Assembly: GCA_026724425.1 (NCBI GenBank)
Contig: JAIUCV010000019.1
Span: 14,837,141 to 14,901,140 of the forward strand
From: Erythrophleum ivorense
Lineage: Eukaryota; Streptophyta; Magnoliopsida; Fabales; Fabaceae
Reading direction: 5' to 3'
Length of the DNA: 64,000 nucleotides
Of this stretch, positions 44,292 through 56,600 are shown in pieces. The notes beneath the pieces were generated by a model. The model was not told the DNA's origin and did not search any database. It saw only the letters and a program-made list of their open reading frames with translations. Position numbers and translations under genes: made by a program. Position 1 is the first letter of the stretch; each line of letters starts with the position of its first letter.

Positions 44292-45469
44292 GAATTATAT
44301 TTAAGTCAAATGCTAATTAAACTTTAATGGTTCAATATACATATAAGTTAATCCTAATTAAATACAAGATCATGTTTAAAAGTTCCTTAAAATTGTAAAG
44401 ATTAGTTTGTGCATGTGTTTGTTAATGTGACAATTAGTATTTGACATAGGTACAACTTAGCTTACCAAATTAGCATTTGGCAATATTTTAAAACTTGGAC
44501 CAATCAATGAATTGATTGAGACCTTTATTCATGATTTACTAGTCTGATGTAGTCAAATCAAATATAATTAAATATATAGTTTTAAATTTTATATATTACA
44601 AATATGATATAATAAATAATATTATATCTTAAAAATATATATAGATATATTTATAACATTAATGGATATGGGTTTTAATGGTTCTTTAGTGGCTCTTTAT
44701 TTTTCTTGGCTATTATTTTGCTTGGTCTTTGGTTTGCTTGACTTCATGGTGATGGAAATTTGTTTTTGAAAAAATCATGGTGTTTGTCTGGTTCAACCAA
44801 TTTTTATTAAGTTGGATTTTACTGATTTTTAAATGATTCATTGGCTTTATTAAATTTTTACTAGTTTAACTAGCCATTTTAATCTAATTTTTCATTCTAC
44901 GACATTTGATAATACTGCAATAAATTGACTATCAGCGTTAAAAAAAAAACTATAAGATGTACAATAAACAAATTTAGAGATAAAACCTATTTAAAATAAA
45001 TGAAATTATAGAAATCAACACTTCAATTTTGGAATATTTTAGTTTTCCCAAAATAACTTTCACAAAATTATAATGGAGAGAGAAATTATATTATTCTCAA
45101 CTGTATTGCGGTCAAACTAGACCAAGTTTAGAGCATCATAAAATATATATGAACCAAAAAAAAAAAGATATCATAAGATTCTAGTATTGATATGAAATAA
45201 AAAAGATTAAATTTTATTTTAATATTAAAAAATATCACTAATTTGGATATCCTTCCTAAACAAAATGCATAGTAAAATTTTTAGTTTCTATTATTTGGAT
45301 TCAATTTAGTCTTTTTGTTACCTCACAAAAGCACTGAATTAACTTAAAAGAAAATTAAGGACTCAATTTTACATTATATGGAGATTGACAAAGGTGAATG
45401 AATAATGGATGAAAATACTCTTAATTGCACTTGTAAATATGGACTAAATTTAGGTGTAATTTTTTTTCT
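44292..45469. other. AT-rich intergenic DNA
   Basis: No recognisable gene or bordered element. Confidence 0.5.
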
Positions 45470-45661
45470 TATTTTTGTTACTAGATCTTTTAGTTAAAAT
45501 ATGACAAGTGTATAGTTATCTAATAATAACATGACAAGTTTATAATTTAATTAAGGAATTATACAACTATCTACAAAAATTATACTTCTATCATATTATT
45601 ATTAGAGAACTACACACTTATCATATTTAATTGAAAAACCTAATAGTAAATATACAAATAA
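45470..45661. mobile_element. MITE-like family 2, copy 2
   Basis: The left end TTATTTTTGTTACTAGATC and the right end (GACCTAATAGTAAATATACA-like) are inverted relative to each other. The inner motif TGACAAGTGTATAGTTATCT is mirrored by AGAACTACACACTTATCAT. It corresponds to copy 1. Confidence 0.5.
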
Positions 45662-45852
45662 ATGTATATAAGTTTTTTTTTCCTTGTAAATATTGCTTAA
45701 AATGGATCAAAACATGTATAAATTGAGCAACATTGAATAGTGATGAGAAAAACTTCAAAAAACTTGACTACAACTTTTAATCAACTAAAACATGAAGGAG
45801 AACAACTAACTTAAAGTTGAAAATAAAAGGGATTGTAATCCCTTGCAATAAT

Positions 45853-45968
45853 GCATTGCGCATTTAGGAAAGAAAGTGACACAGAAGAGTGGAAGTATGT
45901 ATTAATCCTACTTCCTCTCTTTCCATTCACTTTCTCTTTCTTTTTATCTCCCTCTAAATGCACACTTT
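45853..45968. repeat. imperfect long hairpin of about 110 nt
   Basis: Outer arms TGCGCATTTAG (from about 45857) and CTAAATGCACA (to about 45964) differ at one base. Inner arms GGAAAGAAAGTGA...GGAAGTA and TACTTCC...TCACTTTCTCTTTC pair with several mismatches around a short loop (TGTATTAATCC). It could be a tiny MITE or a fold-back transcript. No known miRNA is recognised. Confidence 0.5.
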
Positions 45969-46126
45969 GCATTTACTTATTAAATGTAGAGGATCTAGAA
46001 CTAAATAATAAGGCATAACTCAAATAAATAAAGTGGCTAAATAAAGTATAAAGTAAAAGATGAATTACAAGTCAAGTCTTCAATCCTACTATCATGGTTT
46101 AGGTAGAAGATAACTATCTTGAGTTG

Positions 46127-46161
46127 GAACTATCATGGTTTAGGGAAACCCATGATAGTTC
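46127..46161. repeat. 12-bp perfect hairpin with a flanking direct repeat
   Basis: GAACTATCATGG (46127-46138) pairs with CCATGATAGTTC (46150-46161) across an 11-nt loop. ACTATCATGGTTTAGG also occurs at 46088-46103 and 46129-46144, so either copy could pair with the right arm. Confidence 0.6.
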
Positions 46162-46587
46162 ACTATTTACATAAACTAGTTTGTACATATAGTCATTTCT
46201 TTTCTTTTTTTATGGAAACTAGGCAGTGTCTTGCAAAGATTTCAAGGCGGTGTCATTTTTTTGTTTGGTTATTGTCAAGCTTTTAGTTAAGATGCAGCAA
46301 GTTGAAGTGGTGATTTGTTTTTAAGATGTTATAAGAAATGCTTGTGTTAGGTGCATGAATCATCTCCTTATTGGCTTCATATATTGTTCTCCAATTCTCA
46401 AATTCCATGTTTTTTTTTTATGTCTATCCATGGTTTTCTTGAACTTTTTTAATAAAGAGATATTATGGATTAAAATTATTGCTTGTTATGTTTCTCAACA
46501 CTGATTAGCTATTGATGATTTTAATCAAATATTGTACTTACAAAAGAAAAAAGGTTTTATTTCTTTGATATATGGAGGCTCACTTTC

Positions 46588-49500
46588 TGAGATAGAACCC
46601 CTAAAACAATTAAAACCCCCCCTCGATTTATGTTTTAAAATATCGATGAATCTAAATTTTAACTTTTTTATTCGGAAAGGTTTTAGATCTAATTTGAGTG
46701 ATTTCAAAGGCAATTTATAGGTTAAATGACCTAAATTTTATAATAAAAAATACAATTCTCAAAAAGGAATTAAAATGAACCTTGAAGGAAGAAACCATGA
46801 ATAAAGGGCAAATTTGGCATTTTGAAAAGTTTCTTGTGGAACCCTTACTATATATAGGTGGCGCCCCCCTCTTCTCCTCATTTTAGCCAACCTAGTTTCT
46901 GCCCAAAACAGAGGAAAACTCAACAAGAAAGGACACACAAGAGGAGGGGAAAAAGGAGAAGAAAAAGGCTAGGAAAAAGGTAAGAAATCCTTGAAATTTC
47001 ATACTTTTTCCTTTAGCAAACTTGTTCTCCTCCTTCACCTTTTTCTTTCCATGGTTTTGGTGTGTGATTTGGATCTATTTCGAGTCATGTTCAGAGGGAG
47101 AAAGTTTAAAATTTCAAGGAGAGGCTATAGCAAAGAAGAAAGCTCTTGAAAAGGCTAAAGAATCAAGGAAATTTCATAACTTTCCTTACTTTCTTTTGCT
47201 TGCTCTTTAAGAGGTGATTCTTGGCCCTATATAGAACAACCAAGAGGGAGCAAATTCTAACCTAAACCAAGTATGAAACTTAGGTTTTTGGGTATGAGAA
47301 ATAAGTAGATGCAAAGAAATTTCAAAAAGGAGCATTGGAAAACAAGTTTCTAAAACCTAGGAATTTTATTACACCATAGTATGTATGAAGCTTTCTAGTG
47401 GTATTTCTAATTGTTTAAGAATATATATGGGTTCTTGAGACACCTAGAAAGCCACACGTGTTATTTCTTTCAAGAGAATTTGCAAAATCCATGGGTCCTC
47501 TTCCTTGTGTATAGTCTTGGCCTAAGCTCCTTCAAGTACCTAAGGAGAGTTTTAAATTTTTTTAAAGGGTAGAAAGGGACTAAATATGATAGAAAAACAT
47601 AAAAAGAAGTCTTGAAAAAAATTTAGAAGCCTTGATTTGTGTGATGGAAGTGTATGCTTCATAATAAGACTTAAAGAAGCAACTTGTATCTAGGCTCTTG
47701 GGAATAAATTTGTGATGACTTTAAGAAGTCTAAATGGATTCAAGAGACCTAGATAAAAGGAGAGAATGGAGCCAATATTATGAATTCGAGTAATTGCTTC
47801 ATTAGGTCCTATATGGAACCATTATGTAGCCATAGAACAAAATGAGCTTCCATAGAGAGCGTGTGGTGCTAAAGTTTGCTTCCATGATATAGTTGTGTCC
47901 TATTTGATGTGTCTAGGCCAAAGGAATCAAGTTCCACCTAGTTGCAAGTGTGTGGCTGAAAAGGGGGAGAAATAGCCAAGGAAAAAGTGTGTAAATCTTG
48001 CTTCAATATAGCTTTCTAACCTTTTTCATATGCATAATTTAGTTGTTTTCTTGTCATTGAGTACTTGTATGTATGTTTGAGTCATAAGAAATGTTTCTAG
48101 CCAATGTTTACATGTTATAGTACCATTATATTTCTTGAAATGTATTTATGATTGCATTATGGCTGGCATGGATTTGGGGATGCCAAAAGTTCCTTAGCAA
48201 GGATGAGAATGAGTCTAGAGTCCTTAGAAATAAGTGAGACAAAATCTCAAGAGAAGTGAGACTAAGTTAAAAGTCCTTTGAAAGTGGGTGAGACTAATCC
48301 AAAAGTCTAAAGAAAATTAGGTGAGGCTAACCCAATGTCCTTGAGAGCTTATGTTTGTTATGTATGAGTTGATGTGCCAAGAAAAATAATTTATGTATAC
48401 TCACTAATTGCTTGAATATCATGCATGTATTCTTTGACATGTATATGTATCTATTATGTATGTTTAAAAGGGTTAAGAGCTATTGGGATTCTTTGAATCT
48501 TACTCTTCCCCCACATATGCTTAACCATGTCTAAGTGAGCCAAGTAGACAAAGAAATGGAGGCCAACAACTTTGAAGATCAAGATTTTGACAAATGGTTA
48601 TGAAAAATAGACATTTTGATGATATATTGATGTCAAACTATGTAACCATGAGATGTATACATGATGTAAACCATTGAACATGTTCTAATGTATGTTCAAA
48701 TTGTGTGTGTATCAATGTGAAAGTTAGATGAATAAATATGTATGTTTTTGCCATCAAGGAGCCATTATGTAATGTGATGTCCATGTGTATGCATACAAGT
48801 GGCAAGGTGAGATTGAGCTTCAAGATAAATTAGATCATTTGACATGCTTTTATATATTGTAATTATGCTTTTATACTTGCTCAAGTGGTTGCGAAAATTC
48901 AAGAAGAGCTTTTGGTGTCTTAAAATCCTACTTTGAACTTCAAATTGGACTATTTGGTGTGTTGAACCAAAGTCTAACCAAATGAGTGATTTTTTCTATA
49001 GAATTTGGCCAACAGGTAGGTCTCATCTAGAGCTTTTCATAGAGTTCAAGAACGTTTAATTTGGAGTTTTAGAGAATTTATTATAATGTTTTTAAGTTAA
49101 CCAAATTATGCATAAGTGGTATGGTTATTGTTTATTTGGTCAGTTTGCTTCTCTATGTCACACTTGGGCTAATGAAGTTTAATACTTATGAAATTTTATC
49201 AACATAAACTAGATATTATAAGCTTTTCATAGCCACTAAGATCACCTCATTTGGAGCTTTGTAGAGGGAGAAATGAATTTTTGAAATTGCATGATAGTAC
49301 TAGTAATGCAGTATGACCTGAGTTATTATTCTATTGATTTTTGTGGGTTAAAAGCCATTGCATTAGTTTGTAACTATTTTTATCTTTAGTTAGCATCAAC
49401 TAATTTCTAGAATGGTATTGTTTGTATGATTTCAATTTTTCTAGAATTAGTTATAAATTTTTGAAATTTATATTCGAAATCTCAAAAGTGAACCCAAGAG

Positions 49501-49794
49501 CAAAATATGGATTTTGTGAGATGTGGCTTAAAACCCGAGGTTCTTGAGATGTTTTGTGAGTTCTTTGACTTGTGTGGATTTGTTATGGATAGAAAATAAT
49601 ATTGATAAGTGTACATGGTCCATGGAGCATAAAATAGTGAGATAAGGCCTTATGTAACGCAATTAAATACCATTAAATTTATTGCCTTTTTCTTGAAAGT
49701 GCATATTTCCTTGCAATTGTGTTTCAATCCATATGAAATCCATTGAGATAGATAATGGGACCATTGTGTAAGAGCTAAAAGCTAAGGTATTACA
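46588..49794 (+). repeat. probable LTR (solo or remnant), Gypsy-type
   Basis: It ends AAGGTATTACA (49794) and may start TGAGATAGAACCCC (46588). A TATA box in ACTATATATAGG (about 46848-46859) is followed by a leader with a GGTAAG donor-like site (about 46978), as in the LTRs at 4195 and 11853. The 5-mer TTCTG occurs at both edges (46585-46589 and 49795-49799) but overlaps the putative TG start, so the border is uncertain. No gag or pol follows. Sequence around 49435-49530 resembles 50-295. Confidence 0.4.
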
Positions 49795-49799
49795 TTCTG

Positions 49800-52700
49800 T
49801 GTTTGGGATTGCAGACTCTTAGCCTAATTGCTTCTGACTATACTTTGTTGTTATATAATACTAACTTATGGTCACCTATTGGGAAATATCCATTCCATTT
49901 TGAAAACTTTTGGTTGTCTTTTTCCCAATGTAATGATATAGTACAAAAAGTGTGGAATGAATGGATACCAGGTTCTTATGCATATAAGGTTCTCTCTAAA
50001 TTAATCAAACTTCATCACAACCTTAAGATTTGGAATAAAACTCAGATGGGTAATATTAAACACAAGATTAATAATTTATAAAAGGAATTAAAGCAAGTTC
50101 AAGCCAAGTTAATATAAAGTGAGGTAGTTGATGATGAAAGGGGCATTTAACAAAATCTTGAATTTCGGTATGATTGTGAAAAGGCCCCTTAGGCTAAATA
50201 TTCCGAGCAAGTTTAGTCTAAGGGGATAGGAATACCAAATATTTTCTTAGTTTAGTCAAGAGGCATAGAATTAACAATTTTATTTCTTAAATTAAGATCA
50301 AAGATGCTGAATGGCTTTAGAATTTGAAGCATATTGAACAACATACAAGATCTTACTTTCAACAAATCTTTGAATCCTCCATAAATGGCTTAGTTAATCA
50401 AATTCCTCATGAATCAAATCAACTCAATTTTCCTATTATACCTTCTACTCATCTTTAGTCCTTTGGGACCCTATTACTATTGCAAAAATCAAGCAAGCCA
50501 TGTTTTAACTAAAGCCTGATAATGGCCCTAGCTTAGATGGCTTTCATGCTAATTTTTTTAAGACTTATTGGAATGTGCCTCAAGGTGATTTAATTAAAAT
50601 GGTGCTTAGTTGTTTTCTTTTTTCATTATGGTTATTTATTGAAAGCTTTGCATAGAACTTTCATCATTTTGCTTCCTAAATGTGCGTAACTGCAATTGTT
50701 AAAAGATTATCGACCTATTAGTTTATGTAATGTGATTTACAAGATTATTTCAAAAATTATCTATAATTGTCTCAAGTCTATATAGCCGGCTATTATTGCT
50801 TCCAATTAGAATGCATTTCTTTTTAGATGCCTCATTTAAGATAATATAATTTTAGCATCTGAGTGTATGCAAAAAGTGAAATATCTAAGCATCTGCAGAG
50901 TGGTTCATATGCTTATAAGCTAGGGATATTGCTAAGGTACATGATAAGATCTCTTGGAATTTTTTATATGCTACTTTTGAACAAAATGCAATTCCTTGCT
51001 TTTTGAACACAACTTATTGTGCAATATGTGTTAACAGTTAGTTATCAAGTTTTAGTTAATGGAAATCCTTTAGAATCATGTCATTTTGAACAAGGGTTTC
51101 ATCAAGGTGATCCACTTTCCCCATACTTTTATTTTATGTGCTAACATCCTTCCTTGTATGATTCATAAGGTTGAACAAGACTGAACATGGGAAAGATTGA
51201 AAGTTTGTCAAAGTTTGGAACCTGTTCCACACTTGATGAATGCATATGACACAATATTGTTTTCTAAAGCTTCAACTTGAACATGTGAGCTGGTTTAGTC
51301 CATTTTGTTGAACTATAGATGCCTTTTTGGCCAATGTATTAATCTTGGTAAATCAAAAATAGTCTTTAGTCCTACAGTCCACATAAATTAAAAAATAAAA
51401 AGTATTCTATAGCATTTTTTATGTCTAATATAAGATTAGACTGGGTAAATATTTGGGCGCTCAAGTAGATGTTGGTAAAGGTAAATGTCCATTGTATCAA
51501 GCAGTGGCGGACAAAAGTGATAACAAGCTTTAGGCATCGAAGTCAATGCTACTATCTCAAGCTAGAAGGTTAACTTTAATTATGTCAATTTTAGGTTCGA
51601 CACTGACTTATCCTTTATCTTGTTTTAAGCTTTCTAGGAAATATTGACATGCAATTGATATGAAGGGGATATTCTTATACGAAACTGAAGCCTCACTTGC
51701 TTAAGTGGACAGAAATTTGTCTTGCTCAGCACTTAGGTAGAGTTGGTATTAAGCAGACATAATTTTTTAATCAAGCTTTATTAGTTAAGCATACTTCAAA
51801 GCTTATTACTGTTGACTCTGATTCTCTTTTTGCTTGTGTTTTTACATACTAAAAATTATAAAGATTATCATTGTGGGATACTGAATACTCCCTCAATAAC
51901 GGCGATGGAAGGGAATTCAGAAGTCCTACCTTCTTATATGTGATAATGTTAAATGGTAAGAGGGAGATGATCCTCATATAACTTCATATCTAACCATGAC
52001 TGGTGATTAATGCAGCCAGACTAACTAGTTTTATATAAAATGGTTGGTGACCTTATTTTGCATGATTGGGGCATTTGGTATTCTCAGGCTTTAGCCAAAC
52101 TATATCCCCTACATCTAGCTCGGCATATCTTTCAAGTGTCATTTTCAATTATAAGTCAGCAAGGTAAATTCTTATGGATAGGTAATGGATCGAATAAGTA
52201 TACGGCCATTGATGGGTATATTATGTTGTCCAATCTTGCTTTGTCTTGTCCTCAGTTGGGCTTCAAGTGCTACGATGCATTATGGAAATTGAAACTTCCT
52301 TTCCGGGTTGTGATATTTGTATGCAAAATTATTGCGGCAAGCTCTTCCTCTTACATCCACTCTCCATGCACATCATATGGTCATTGAGGATTGTTGTCTC
52401 TTTTGTTACTCGTGCCTAGGGAGGGTTAATCATTTGTTTTTGCAATATTAGTTTGCTAGAGCAGTATGATTTGGCTCTCCTTTGTCATTATAAGTGGATC
52501 ACTTGTCACCACCAAATATTTCTCAGTAGTTGTAAATATGGCTTTCACAAACCAGTCATGTTATGAACCAAGTGGCGGGCTATACGGCAATTGTTATTTT
52601 AGTATTATATGTTATATGGTTTTCTCGAAATGGCCAAATTTTTGAAGATCCACATATTGGTCCTAATTTGCTATTCGAATGCTTAATTGTCTCGTATATC

Positions 52701-53240
52701 AAAATCGAAACACCATGTTATCTCAAGGATTACATCCCAAAAGTTTGCACATGCGTCAATCATCGCCTCTTAGACCAATTCCCACTCAAGTTAGCTGGCA
52801 CTCATCATTTTGGTTTGCTCCTCAGAATACCGGGTAGGAGAATCACCGTGTATTGATTTCATCATGGTTTGGACATACTCTCTCTTGCAAATAGTGTTGG
52901 ACGGATAAGTTGCATCAATCTCATACCAAGGTTTTCTTTGACACAATACGAAATTGTTTACTCTTCTTCATCAGACAATCATTCCTGACGCACATATCCG
53001 CTGGTAGGTTTTGTATTTACAATTGCACACTACAGAATTATGCATTCTCAATCTGCCTGCAGATCTACAATACTTTTGGCAAGATATTCAACAGTTGACT
53101 CATTGCTTTGCTTCATTTCATGTTTTGTTGGTACTCTTCAACGTCAATCTAAAGAGGACATCAGTTTTTTTGCTTAAGGTTCTTATAACATTATCTTGTA
53201 ATTTTATATTTGACCTGTTATATTATAAAAAATTATGTAT
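49800..53240 (+). pseudogene. L1-type LINE ORF2 (endonuclease end, RT, zf-RVT, RNase H), decayed and 5'-truncated
   Basis: Starts in the C-terminal endonuclease region (49803-50081: SDYTLLLYNTN, GKYPFHFENFWLSF, VQKVWNEW). Reverse transcriptase follows at about 50510-51420 (PDNGPSLDGFHANFFKTYWN, LKDYRPISLCNVIYKIISKI) and the zf-RVT domain at about 52040-52500 (GKFLWIGNG and the CYDALWKLKLPFRVVIFVCK block). An RNase H-like end is at about 52560-53150. Frameshifts and stops are abundant. Its 3' end is not sharply visible; a poly(A)-like stretch occurs near 53225. Confidence 0.8.
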
Positions 53241-53415
53241 AGTTAGAAATTGCTTACTTGGCTTATTGCTATTGTCTAAGATTATCTTCATAGAATATTC
53301 CCAAATGTCTACTGTTTTTTCCATCAACTTATACACAAAGAGAAAGGATGACTTAATTGTTTCCTCATTGCAGACAATAACTGCATAAAAGTTAGGCTAA
53401 CTCAAGGCTACACAA

Positions 53416-53462
53416 AGATGATATGAGCTATTTTCACCCAAAAAAAAAAACAGATGATATGA
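53416..53462 (+). mobile_element. ultra-short LINE-type insertion with 11-bp target duplication
   Basis: AGATGATATGA occurs at 53416-53426 and 53452-53462. It flanks a 25-nt insert (GCTATTTTCACCC plus 11 A plus C) that looks like the extreme 3' end of an L1 with its poly(A) tail. Confidence 0.6.
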
Positions 53463-53688
53463 ACAATAAATGTACGATTAGATATCTTGCGTGGCCTTAT
53501 GTCCGTACAAGGCATCAAAATGCAATGAACATTTTGTTGATGGTACAGAAATTACAGATATAAAAATCTCGAACACAAGTGGGACATTGGTCATAAGAAA
53601 CGGATATTTGTTCACAGTAAAAGTTAAAGTCCAGCAGATTGCTATCTGTACAATTCCGAGTTCATATTGTTTGGGTTTACTTTATTGC

Positions 53689-56600
53689 TTACTTTGAATC
53701 AATCCCTATGAAAGTCTTTTGTACACCTATCGCACCTTGCTTGGAGAACACAGCTTCCCTAATATACTTCCTCTTCCTGAGTTTCTTGATTTTCCTTAGC
53801 CGTTTGGGGTCAACAATGCTCTTTCTTTTTTCCAACTTCTCTTTCCTTCCTTCTAAATCAGCTTCAATGGCTTTATTTCTCTTATCATCAGGTAATAAAG
53901 CCAATCTGGAAAATTTCTTGGGACTCACTATTCCTAATCTCTCACTGATGTCCTTGAAAGCAGGAACAAGACCACGTCGGATAAAGCATCCTTCAACAAG
54001 CTGTATGGAATTTGATTCTGGGAGATTTGGGGCATCTTTTAACTCCAGATCCAAGCAAAATGGGGAATCTTTTAACCACATCCTGAGGGAGTGAGCCTTC
54101 GCTACAAGGATACCACTGCGTGTCTTACAAGGAAGAAAAGGCGACCCCATTTCCCAAAGGCACGCCTTCAATGTGTTACTGAGGGAAACCATGTTATATT
54201 CTGCTGTTCCTGTTATAAGTACCACTGATTTTGGTGACTCTGGGTGACCTTGCAAGGAGGCATCCTGCCATAATATTGAAGTCCCAATGTTAGGTGAAAA
54301 AAACAAAACAAAACAAGTTTTAACTAAATGATGAACAATTTCTATGTAATTAATGATGATAAGTTGATAATATGTATGGTTCCTATTGCAAAGTCCCATT
54401 GCAAAATTAAATCAAATCCAGCCATCCATGTCTGCAAACACAAGTTTTAACAATAATACCAAACCAAAATGAGAAGAATATAGAAAAATAAGTATGCAGC
54501 AAGGTTAGATATGGGTGTCTAAGTATTCTTACTTGAGTTTGCATGGTCTTTGCAGTTTAGATATAATGCTTTAGGCTTCATATAACATGCCATTGTAATG
54601 TCACTTACCTCCTTTTTAGACGAAAAAAAGAATTTATTGATGAGAAGAGAAAGTAATACACAGAGGTACAAAATAGAGGACAAGGAATCCTCCCCAAACA
54701 AAAGAAAGGACATGGGACACCCCTGGAAGATCCAAGCTCTAACTCAGAAAAGCCTTCCAATCCCTTTGAAGATCCACAAGGCACATGCCCTTAAAAATGC
54801 CATTTGCAAAAAGCCACAAAAAGTACATAAAAATAAGAGTAAATTATACAGACTACTCTTGAATTTTATTGAAACTACACAAATTTTTTCTCTATTTTTA
54901 AAATATACACTTTAGTACAATTTTAAATTTTTTTATTAAAATATCCCCTATTAACCTAAAAATACAAAATATATATTATATCCAAATATGTACAAATAAA
55001 AAGAAAAAGGAGTAGATTTTGTTTTCATTAAATTTAACAAAAAATATATATAAATTTAGGTTAATGAAAGATATTTTAGCCAAAAATTTAAAATTAAACT
55101 AAAGTGTAGCATAATTTTTTTGTTTTGTTTAAGGGAAAGTTAGTGTATATTTTGAAAATAAAAGAGAAGGCCGTGTAATTTCAACAAAACTCATAAGAAG
55201 TCGATATAATTTACTCTAAAAATAATCCTTTTTACCAAAGAAGATGTGGTAGAAAGAATTGCTGATTGAACACTCCATTCTAACCAAAGGCACTATAAAC
55301 CATCAAAGACAGCACAATGCCAGATAACTGTACACTCCTTTTGCCTCCCAAGACCTGTAAACTTGATAGCTTAAAAAAAAAAAAAAACCCAAGATCAACT
55401 GGACAAACCCAACTATTATCAAAGAAACCAAATAGCCTATTCCAACTATGCCAAGCCACTTCACAATATCAAAAGAGATTATTATTTGCCTCTGAACTCC
55501 TAAAACAAATCACACGAACATTAGGTGATAAGGCCTTACTGGATCTCAGAATTTGAAACAGATCATTTGTATTAATTCCGTTAAGTACTGCAGTCCAAAC
55601 AAAAGCCTTTACCTTAGAAGGACCTTAACTTTCCAGAAAAACTTGCGAAGAGGAAGAGAATTAGTGTTTGGGCTTCAAATCACTTACCCCTTATGCCAAA
55701 CAAATGTGAATGTTGAAGGCAATTCCGCTCAGTTTTATGGTCGAATCAATACCAAGTTAAAGGCCAAAGTCACCGTCAAAGAAATTACTCTCTGTTTGAT
55801 TCAATTTTTTGGCATATTCATTATGCATAAGCTCTGATCTATCCAATTCAGTATTTGATATAAGAGTTATTATATGAAGTTTTAAATACCATATATCAGT
55901 TTATTTTGATGGCCTATGCACTTTTATAAAGTAATTTACTTGCAAAAAGTAGCATTAGTGGACCAGCTTCAGACACGTATGCTGCTCTTAAAGATTTTTG
56001 TATTTAATTATTTTTATTATTATCATAATCTTACATAGAATCTCAGTGGAGAATTATCAATCTGAGATGATTTGTGATTATATAATTTTTTCTCTGAACC
56101 ATCTGCTTTGTTGATAAATACAGGAAAACCTGAGAAAAAAGGAAATTTGAAACATACAATTATGCCATTGATCAGAAATTGCAAAGTTTCTATTTGTTAA
56201 GAAACAGAGAAAGACCTATGTTCATAAATTTCTAGGAATCAATTAAAAGAACCAAAAAAAAAAGTCTGGAATCATTTACTGCATTGACATCTAAAACATT
56301 CTGCTCTCATCCTTAAACAATGTCAACATACTAGTTGAGTGAATTTCTAAGGTCATGTGGAATATGTCTTGAAACTTAAAACGCAAGCTTATCACATGAA
56401 CATGATTCAACCCTACCAAATTCTGAACCTATACTCCACGCTTTAGTAGGATAAAGGAACTTGCCTGCATGTGGTCAAGCCATAAAGTAAGACCAACGAG
56501 AGCTGAACCAGCAGATAATTTTCTAAAATCAGCACCCCAGTCCTTATCAGCAACTCTACAATTAATAGATACAAGTATCAAGCAATCTAAAAGAGAACAC

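Larger units (their letters stand above)
54265..56464 (-). other. intron 3 of the EMB1270 gene, GC-AG type
   Basis: The donor is CAG|GCAAGT (56465|56464) and the acceptor is GGCAG|GATGCC (54265|54264). Joining them keeps the frame and the conserved LDHMQDASLQG junction. It is 2200 bp, swollen by a LINE fragment and a MITE, whereas introns 1 (57165-57074) and 2 (56872-56556) are 92 and 317 bp. Confidence 0.85.

Noticed and set aside
45870..45895. miR156/157 precursor
   Set aside because: The resemblance to the miR156 sequence is partial and the opposite arm does not fit the known star strand.
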